A stretch of 64,000 nucleotides of DNA from Leishmania donovani (lineage: Eukaryota; Euglenozoa; Kinetoplastea; Trypanosomatida; Trypanosomatidae), in NCBI RefSeq assembly GCF_000227135.1, contig NC_018258.1, positions 528,318-592,317 of the forward strand, in the 5' to 3' direction. The notes beneath the pieces are model-generated. The model ran no database searches and had not been told where the DNA came from. It saw only the letters and a program-made list of their open reading frames with translations. Below are positions 30,191-40,000 of this stretch, one piece after another (position 1 is the stretch's first letter; the number at the start of each line of letters is the position of its first letter). The translations under genes were made by a program, and so were the position numbers.

Positions 30191-33056
30191 ACGTTTTCTT
30201 TTGTTTTTTTTCCTGCTCACTTGTTGCTCGTTGTTGCGGATACGAGCACGCGGTAACATCGACGCGCGCCTCGGCAGCGCATGTGAGCGCGCTGACGACA
30301 ACGAAAAAGGAAAGAAGAAGCTTTAAAATGAAAAGCAAAATGCAAAAAAAAAAAAAAACAGAAGGCCGTTGGAGAAAAGGAGGAATGAACGTGCCAACAA
30401 CGACGGTGATGCATGAGCGGCGCAAAGAAGAGAGCAGCCCACAGCGTGTCGAGCGCCAACGGCAAAACGGCGGAATAGTGTGTGCAGAGCACCCATGACA
30501 GAATCTAAAGGGAAAAAAAAAGAAGATACAAAGCCGACCACGAGACATGAAAAGCAGTTCTCGGAGACGTCGCGCACGGTCTTCCTGTGCAGGGGAAGAA
30601 GAGACGATCCCTCGTCGCTCTCGTCAGTGGCTTTGCTGTTTGGCTCTTCATCGACGTTGTCGTGCATGCCTTCCTCTGCACGCCAACAATAGAAAAAAAA
30701 GAAGGGAAAGTAGAATAAGCTATCAAGCCCGTTCAGAAAGAAACAAAAGAGAGAAGGGGGCCAAGAACGGAATACAAAGAAGTGGTCAGTCGCAGGAACG
30801 ACTCCGTCGGAAGCAGGCACAGCACGCTCCAACGGAATCACGCTCACAGACACAGACACGCAAATGGTGCGGAAAACAAGAAGAGGACGCAGGTCAGCCC
30901 GATACGCTGTGGTGGTAAAACCAGGAGCATGGAAAACAACGTAGAGGGATAAAGAGAGAGACAGAAAGCACATCGGGACAAGGGAGACTTTCGGATGAGC
31001 GCACGAGTCGAGCGGTCGGCCACTTCCCTTCCGCCTTGCCACTCATACGCCCGCGTCGCTCACGTGAAAGACAGCGACAGAAAGCCGATATCTACGGAGC
31101 TTTCATTCTTTGTTTTTCTTTTTCTGACCTCTCCCCCATCAAGCACGCCTTCTTTGCCTCGCACTATTTTCTGCGCTGTTCTTTACTTGACGGTGTAGCC
31201 GTTTACCCATCCACTCCTCCTTTTCTTTTTTTTTTCGCACTTCAAAGTTCTCACGAGACGCACCGTCGTTGTGTCTTCGCCGTACATCGCGCCCTCCTCC
31301 CCCCCCCCAACCAATCCACACCCAATCACGCGAACGGCGCGACACGAAACATATCCCACAACAACATCAACCAACGGGTCTCTTGAAAACGAAAAGGGCA
31401 GGATCGAAAAGAAAACAAACAAAGAAGGGAAGAGCAAAACAAAGCCAAGAAGAAGCGGCATGAAAACGCTCGTGAGATGGGGCACGAGTGTTTGCTTGCT
31501 TGTTTCTTTTTCTGTTGTTGAGGGGGGCTGCGGAATCACGAGACGTACAGCAGTCGAGAAGAAAAGACAGTCCTCAAGGTTGCCCGCATCTTTTTCCTTG
31601 TCTCGTTAAGCATTGTTTTGGTTGTTTTTGGTCGTTGGAGAGGAGAGGGAAAGAGGTCTCTTGAGTCGACCTAGAGAGCGCACCGAAACAAAATGCCCGA
31701 CAGCAGCGGCACGCACCCAAGCACTAGGCTAGCACAGGCCCCCTCTCCCCTACTCGCTCAGACGGGAAAGCGCAGAGTCAACTAACGCGCTCAGCCGAAG
31801 AAAAAAGAAAGTAAGGAGAAAGGGGAGGGGGAGAAGGAAGTCTCGATCTGCGCCTTACATGACAAATCACTGTTAGAGATTCTCTGCTTCACTTTTTTTT
31901 CCGCGCGCACTCCGTGTCCGCCACAAAATAGGTGAGCGAAAAGCAACCCCAACACCAAAGAGAAGAGAACGACGATGGTGATGCACCCATAGGCCATTGC
32001 ATGCCTCTGCCGCTTCTCTCTATTTTGTTGTTTGGTTTCCTCTACACTTGCATGACAGTTTTCGGTGCCTTTATCGCGTCGGTCTGTATACAAGCACGCA
32101 AGCACACACAAGCACACGCGCACACAGAGCGAGTGAGAGCGAGAGCGCGAGACCCCAACGCGGGGCCAGATTACCAACTCACAACTCATAGCCATAACAT
32201 AACAGGCATGCGAAAGCCACTAACCCATGACATGTAAATGAAAAAAAAACAAGCAAGCAAGCAAGTGCCCACCTACCTTAATGGGAAATCGGGAGAACAG
32301 GCCACAAAACAACGAATTGCAGAAAACACATAGGTAAAAAAAGAGAGAGAGATGGAATCGCCGTGAGGCACAGAGAGTTGTCAACGAATGAAGAACACAC
32401 GAAAAGACAGTCGTGTTTTTTTTTGAAGGCATTCTCGGAGCGGTTCGAAGAAAAAGGAAGAGGAGAAGAGAACGGAACGTCGTATGCACGCGTAGAGGTC
32501 CATCTCTACGTGAGATGACGCAGTTCTTCCTCTTCCTCAATCCCTTTGCGCTCGCGTCCGTGCCGCATTTTTCGCGTCGTATCTTGCTTTCCTTCATCCA
32601 CTCCACCTGGTGTGGGTGCCTTGCATGCCTCGCCGATTTTCTGAGGTATCATCTCCGAGTCGCCTGTGTGCGCACAGACCAAGAGTCTCCCTCTTGCGCA
32701 CACGGAACCCTTCCCTGGGACTGTAAAAGCGCACAAGCAAAAAAAGGCAGTAAGCTGGAAGTCATCAAGCATAGCGAAAAGGGTGCAGCATCCACCGACG
32801 GCACCCAGCCCTTGCATAATTTAAGAAACGGGGAAAAAAAGACTCACATGTGCACGAGAGCCCACAGCGAGGCACAGAAAGAAGGAGAGAGAGAGAGGCG
32901 AAAGGCGGGGGCGTGTGCGTATGCGTAGAGATGAGCGCTTCGCTGCTGTAGTGAACGAGCCTGAAAAGGGAAGAGCGATCGGAGGAGGCGAGACAACGTG
33001 GGAGCGCAGGCAGCGCGGTCGTAACCTCAAGCAAGGCGTTGCAAAGCAAGAGAGAA

Positions 33057-33190
33057 TATAATATATATATACATATGCATACATATACATACATACATGT
33101 ATATATATGCATATGTATACGTATATGTATATGCATATGTATACATACATGTATATGCATATGTATATATATATAGATACATATATGTAT
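33057..33190. repeat. TA-rich alternating purine-pyrimidine tract (about 134 nt)
   Basis: Made of TATA, CATA, TGTATA and TGCATA units with many local palindromes. It could form cruciform structures. Not coding. Confidence 0.9.
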
Positions 33191-34674
33191 GCGGACGAAG
33201 TAGAGAAAAGTCAAAACCCGTGCTAAAGTGCTCCATGATGCGAATGGGGACGACGAGCCCTGCATGAATCAACGTAAGGAGCGACTTCGTAGAAAGAAGT
33301 GTGCCCCGCCGGGCACAACATGAGAGAGCCATCACGAGTAGTTCACTCATACCTGAAACACGCGCATAAAAAAGGGGGAGGAAGAAAAAAAAAAGAGTGC
33401 CCGAGGAGATGCTCAACCAGAAAAGAAAAGCAAGAGTGACGCAAGATAAGAAGGGGATGGAGGTTGCCATGCACCCACGGCGCGTGTTTTCCGTTGCGTC
33501 TCTGCCTGCGCTGACGTGAGCAAGGGAAAGGAATTGATGGAGACAAGCAAGCAAAGGGAGAGGCGAGAGAGGAGGGCGGTTCAAGGACGCTATAAAGAAC
33601 GCCATCCGCTCCCTCTCCACCGTTGGCCGGGTGTGCGCACGCCACTGGAAAAGAACACATGACCAGAGAACACAGGAAAAGACATATAAAAAAGGAGACA
33701 GAGACACGTCCATTCTGGTTAAATGGGGAGACGACGAGAGAGCGAGAGCGAGCGGGCGGCGCAGACGTAAGTGACCATGTGAGCAGCGAAGCACGCAATC
33801 ATACAAAAAGAGAACCAGTGAGTGACTGCACCAGAATCGAGTCGGGAGAGCACAGAGACGGAAGCGCAGCAGGCGAAGCGGCAAAAGAAAATATGCCGCG
33901 GCGGAATGTGGCCCCACCGTCACAGCAGAGACGCCCTGTGGGCAGAGGGCTCGCCGCGGAAGCCGTCGTTTCTTCAAACTCAAGAAATTTCGCGTCACCT
34001 TTGAGCACGTTCGCCTCCCTCTCGCCACCGCATTCCCCATGATCGCCTTTCGGAGGTAAAGTGCGCGCATCCGCACTACACTTACCTGCATTGAAAAGTT
34101 TCTGTGTGGTGCTGCTCGCGCACCTGTGCATAGACGCGTAGCGTGGGAGGGGGGTTGATTCAGCACTGACAAAAAAATGTGCACGCGGCCGAAAAAAAAA
34201 AGAGGGACGCACACACAAGCGGTGACAAGTACGCACAAAGTCCCGAAAAAAAAAAAAGAACATATATGTCAACGAAACGAATCGCGCGAGGACGGGGAGA
34301 CGCCCCATATAAGATATGCAGCCGAGCATACAAAAAAAAACGCAAGTGGAAACAAAAATAAACATCTCGCACATACCACAGGCCAACCGCGCAAGGTTCC
34401 CGAAAAAAAAAAAGAGGAAGGGCGTGGATGGAAGAGGAACAGAGATGGAAACATACAGCAGCACAAGCATTGCAGAGAGACGCGCTCGGCGAAGGGCAAC
34501 ATAAAGGAGCGAGGCGCAACAACAAACAAGCCTTCAAGGAGAAAAGGAAAGCAGAAAATAAAAATAAACTGTACAAAAAAAAAAAGAAATCATCACACGT
34601 CGTAAAACAAAAAAGTGTAGACACGGCACCTCATATAGAGAGAGAAGAGGAAAGAGCGGGCACCTGTTTAATGA

Positions 34675-34735
34675 CAGGCAAGCGTGTTCCTTTCCTTGCC
34701 TGGTGCGCCCCACGTATACAAGTGGTGGGGCGCAC
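34675..34735. repeat. Two adjacent perfect inverted repeats (back-to-back hairpins)
   Basis: CAGGCAAG (34675-34682) pairs with CTTGCCTG (34695-34702). Immediately next, GTGCGCCCCA (34703-34712) pairs with TGGGGCGCAC (34726-34735). Loops are 12 and 13 nt. They lie in a less biased island within the purine-rich spacer and could form a structured RNA element in a UTR. Confidence 0.7.
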
Positions 34736-36237
34736 GCCTGTATTCGCTCCTGAGTCGCTTGATAAAGTTGACCCTGTAGAAAGAAGGGTTCGGATGTGCG
34801 GTTTCCTTTTCCTTTGCGTGCACGCCTGTGTGCCAGGTGCCCATGAATGAAGGTCAACCGGTGCAGAGGTGCTGCACACATGAGCACAGGAAATAACAGG
34901 GGAAGAGGAACGGTTGCCATGTTTCTCTTCTTTCTTTCGTCGCTGGGTCTACGGAACGAAAGACTTCTTATTGCATCACGTGAGCTTTTCTTGCATGGCA
35001 TCGCCTTCATGAACGGAGACCCGCGCAGGGTGCTGTGGGTGCATGTAGCTCTCACACGCAGACTTCAATTTGATCAGGCCCCCTAGCGCGCTATCAGAGG
35101 CGGCGCACGGGGAAAAGAAAGCTACCACCGCTCCGACAGGCAAGAGGGGAATCGATTCGGGCGGCGATCAAGGACAACCAGCCGATCGCAAACCAACGCC
35201 GGCGTCTAGAAGGGAGATTCCGAGCGCCGGAGAAAACGGTCAGCACACACACGCACACACAAAAACGCGATAGAGAAAAAGCGTTCCACATAGGAAAGGA
35301 ATAATCCGCGTGAAGATGGAAGCAAAATAAACGAAACACTGGTGAGGCCGGGAACGAGGAAATGTGGAGAGGAAGAGAGGTTTGGCACCCCCTCCCATGA
35401 ATCGGTGAAGACAAAACGAAAAACAGACGGGTACCCACAACAATAACCAAAACAATAACCAAAATAATAACAAATAATAATAATACGAAAAAAAAAGCAA
35501 CGACTTCGTGCAATTCTGTCGACTGCACATGTACGCTGTTTGATGGCTCGCGAGCTCGCGTCTTCTCAGCGTTTGCTCGATGCAGTCAATGCCACCTTTT
35601 TTTTATTTTTTTCGTTTCTGTGTCATGTTGGCGGTCTCTTTCTTGCCTGTAGCGCAAAGACGGATCGTGCACCCGAGGAGGTGAGCGGAAAGGGAAGCGC
35701 AAGGGTCGAGAAGAGAAGACACGAGAGATGATGGGCGGAGACACGCCACGCAGTCAGGCACCTCCACCTTAAATAGAAAGAGAACGCATAAGTGTCGGCA
35801 CAACGAAGAGAGAGAGTCAAAGACGTACACTGGAGAAGGCAAAAATGGACCGTAAAAGCAAAATGGAGAGAGAAAGATGAGTGGGAGACAACAGCTGCAT
35901 CCGCAGGAGTGCCGGTGAATAGGAAACAAAGAAAAAAGCGCCTCATTCAACGAGCGTGCCAGGACAGGACCACACCGCCTCACCACCCGTACACATACGT
36001 ACGGAATATAGATGCGCTCCGCAGCCGCATGACTACTTTGTTTGCGTTCTGCTTTCTGTCAGCCCACGGGTCGGCATCGTCGTGCACGTTTTGCCGAGAA
36101 GCGCGTGTGAACGGGTGGGCATATCGTGCATGTGCGTATACAGATGAGGGGGACGTCATTGAGAGGCACCGAATGACGAAGAAAAAAAAGAAAAGGAGAG
36201 GGAGGGACAGAAGACTCCCCCAAGACAAAAACCGCAA

Positions 36238-36327
36238 CATACATATATATATACTTGTATAGAAACCTTTATAGATTTATGTGTATATAGAGGTAGACAT
36301 ATATATATATATGCATGTATATGTACG
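36238..36327. repeat. TA-rich tract
   Basis: Interrupted (TA)n with the same TGCATGTATATG end as the other tracts. It lies about 760 nt below the stop side of the cold-shock gene, so probably within its 3' UTR. Confidence 0.9.
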
Positions 36328-37087
36328 CGGTCGACTTCGAGAAAGCTGGCAGAAGGCAGTTAAAACACAGAGGCAGAAAGCCGTGAAGGTAGAAAAAAGA
36401 ACAAGACGCCGAGGCAAACAAAAAAAAGCCTTTGAATACAAAACGATAAAAACAGGACTGCTGAAGTGCGGAAGAGCTACATGCGTTTCGATGATGTTCC
36501 GTAGCACCACGGAGGGTGGAGGACCGGGCAATACACCCTCCGAGGGGGAAAAAAAGGAGGAGAACGCAAACGAGAAGGCAAAGCAAAACACATGAGCTGA
36601 GATGCGAGGATGAGAAAACACCGAGAAGCATTCGAAGGAGAGGCGGGACAGAGAGGGCTCCCGCATCTGCAGAACAGAGAGAGAGAGAGACGAACCAACA
36701 AGAGATTGGCAACACCGAACCAAAGAAAGCAAAAGAAGATTATCGGAACCCAACAGCCAAGCATACACACACGCACACACATGAAGACTGTGCCCGCACA
36801 AAACTACAACGACCGTCCGCACCGACAGGCAACAAGCGCAAGCAGGCAATACCGAAAACAAAGGGCAAGACGGCATAACCGCTCTGCTGACGCGCAGGAA
36901 ACGCGATAGGAAAAGGAAAGCCGAAGACGAGGCTTGAAAAAGACAACCAACAACAAAAAGGCAGGGAAGGGAAACAGGAAAAGGGGCGGCAAACGGTCAA
37001 CAGCGAAACGCCAACTGCAACGAAAATGCGCTACTGCAGCACAAACGCGAAGACGCGATTGTACGTACACGCATCCACTCCAATCGT

Positions 37088-40000
37088 CTACGAGGGTCGC
37101 CAGTTTCCCTGGGAGGGGTGCCACCGAGATGAAGCCTGCGGTGAGGCCGACATGGCTGTCCCGCTCGGTGCGGTTTGCGGTGAAGAGACGGGAGGCGGTG
37201 GAGGCGCACAGGCGGGCTGGGCAAGCGCCAGAGCATGGCTGGGGGCCCACATGGCCGGCTGCCGGATAGTACCCATGCCGACGCCGGCGCTTATACACGG
37301 GCTCAGGTAGAGGCCGCTGCTGTCGAGTGCAGCATACGAGCCAGTCGCAATGCGAGTCGCCGCCTGCAGGGCTGCCGTGCTGTTGGTAGACGTGAAGACG
37401 GGATTCGAAGGTTCACACTGCTGCTGGGAAAGACTGTTATTGCTTGCATGGCCGAGGGTAGTACGGATAGAGGTCGGTTGGCTGCCAGAGGGGGTACTGC
37501 GCTGGAGCTGCTGTTGCAACGCAAACGGATGCTGCGGTGGCTGCTGCTGTTTTGGGTATGGAAGCGACTGCGACGACGCTGCGCTGTCCTGGATCCACGG
37601 TGAAGACAGGACGTTGACGAGGCTCTGAGGCATCGGCACCGAGTGGGAGCTCGTCTTGAAGGTGTTGATGCTGCCCCTGCTGCTTTTGTTCATTGAGTCG
37701 GGTTTTCTCCCCATCGATGTTCTCGGCAAGCGCTGACAGACCTGCTGGCTCTGCGGCGGCGCTAGGGTAAACGGAAACACATTTCTGTCATTCTCTGGGC
37801 TGCATGAGTCGCCGCATTTTCTACCGCCCAGCGCGGGCGCGCTGCAGATCGAGGTCGTCTTCTTATCGAGGGAGACTACCAGCTTGCGGTAGAATTCGCT
37901 GTCGGTGCTCTCCGCGTGGCCATGCGCCGGCACATTGCCACCCGGTCTACGTGCAGCCGATGAGGAAGAGGCGTGCCGCCCTCCAGCTGCTTGCGCCGGT
38001 CCGTGAAAAGGCACATATGCTTTACTGCCAGACGTTCGAGGCCCCTCGGCAACGGGTACGGCAGACTGCGCCTCCGCAAGGCAGGGAGACGCAGGATCAC
38101 TGCTCGCATCTCGCAGGACGGAGATGGACTTGACCTTGAGGTCTTTCACGGTCTCGCGGGGCAGCGCGATGATGGTGACACCACGCGGCACCTGCGCTGC
38201 CAGCTTTGGGGGCAGGTTGGCCACGTCCACCATCACGAATGCAGGCACCGTCTTGTCCTTAAGCCGCTTCTGCTGGCCCTCGGCACTGCTGCTCTTCTTG
38301 GGCTTGCCGGTTCGCGGGCGAGCCTCATGGCCATTGCAGCTGCTCTTATCTTGTGTCAGCTGCGTTGTGCCAGTCTGGCCACTGTCGTCGCCACGCATCG
38401 GCGGCTGTGACGACGAAGGGTTCGCCTCACGACCGACTGGATCGCCGCGATTACTGCAGTTACCAGGTGCGCTTCGGCAGCCACTGGCCTCTGCAGCGCC
38501 CTCATCTTCCTCCACGCCGCGCGAAGAGCTGCTATCGAGCTCACAAACGGCGGAAAGCGGCACCACCTTCGGCACAAGCGCAGCGGCATCAAAGCAGGAA
38601 CCGCCGCCACTCATCTGGTTCGGTGTCGCTACCGCTGCGATGATTTTCACGCTGTGGTGAGGAAGCAATTTGAAGTCTGTCTTATGCTTCATGATATCCT
38701 TCACCCTCTCGTTGGCTATCTTGAGGTTGAACACCTCCGTCCAGTCAGGCGCTGGACCGAGGTTTGATTCTGGGATCGTGTTGCCCGAGGGCGACGTCAT
38801 GATGGAATTCTTTTCCTCCTCGTCGCTGTCCCTGCCGCTGTGCGAGCGCACAAGCACCTCGGATAACTCCGCGTCGTCGTGCGAGCGGGGTTCAGAGAAG
38901 TCACCGTTAGCCGGCAAAAGCGCAGCTCCCTGCGCTGCAGCGGCGGCGCTGCGAGCAGCAGTTTTCGGATGTGCCAAAACTGCCACATTGCTGCCACCGT
39001 CCGCTGCTGCCGCTGCGCCTCCTGCTGCCCTTTCGCTGCCCTCACAGTGGTCCTTGTCAGCCTTGTGACCAGCCCCACAGCCGTTAAAGGAAGAGATTGC
39101 CTGCTCATCCATGTTGCCAGACAAGACAAGGTCCTTGCAGTCGCCAAACATGTCGGTCGGTATCGTGCTACTCCCGCGGCTGCGGCTGTCCTTCAGATCA
39201 TGGATGCTGTTCGGCAGCGCCTGACTTTGGCTGCCGGCGTTGTGGTCGCTGCTCTGCGCCGGGTTCGTCGCGGTCATAGTCGTCATCGTGGCGCTGCGTG
39301 AGTCACGCCCACTCGTCTGCGTGCCGGTGCCACCGGTGTTGCCATGACCGCTCGTCAGATCGTTTTTGCTACTCGTCAGCCAACCGCCAGAAAAGGCGCT
39401 CGGGTCCCGGTTCAGCTGATTCTTGGGCGCATTCTCCAGGGACGTGCCGTTCGTCAGGCTTTCCACCTCCTCTGTGGCCGGCGCGCTCGGCTCCGTCGCC
39501 TTCATCGTCGTCTCGCGGAAGGCGTTGCACTTCCTTGATGGCGCTGGAGTGGCCGGTGTGATCGCGGCTGCGCCCGGCTTGCCCTGCAACGCCCTCTGAT
39601 CGTCTCTGTCCATGGCCAAAAACGTGGCGGCGATGCTGTCTGGATGGACAACATCCAGCAACTGCGGGCCACCGCGTAAGGCTTCCTGGGCACCTGTGCA
39701 CATCGGCTCCTTGGTGCTTGCATCGCTCACCTGAGCGCCAGTTGCCCCAACAGTATTGGGCATTGCACCCCCGTACTCCGTCGCATTTGTGCTCTGCGAG
39801 GTGTCGACACCGCCCCTGGTAGCGGTGATGGTGGCCGAGGCGCTTTTCATCGCTGCTAGGCCGGGTGTCGCCCCACTCCTCGTCGACGTCACAGTTGTCT
39901 GGGATGAAATCGGCCCCATCTTCGGCGGCACACGCACGATGAGAAGCTCACTCTGGCCCTCGACAGAGTTCGGAATGGCCGGTGAGGGAATAACAGCCAT

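Larger units (their letters stand above)
27565..37087. other. 9.5-kb gene-free spacer
   Basis: No gene that I can support on either strand. Open frames up to about 400 codons (for example 33027-34238, minus) are Phe/Leu/Ser/Cys-rich translations of polypyrimidine sequence. The plus strand is purine-rich throughout. Internal landmarks: less biased islands at about 29430-30190 and 34670-35090, TA-rich alternating tracts at 33057-33190 and 36238-36327, and many A runs. It must include the leader of the PP2C gene and the 3' UTR of the cold-shock gene at 37088. Confidence 0.75.

Noticed and set aside
30323..31042. 239-codon minus-strand frame
   Set aside because: Same polypyrimidine artefact, ending in a poly-Phe run; no sign of selection on protein.
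33027..34238. 403-codon minus-strand frame in the 9.5-kb spacer
   Set aside because: Composed of Phe/Leu/Ser/Cys from polypyrimidine sequence and Tyr/Met/His/Ile from a TA repeat; no domain.
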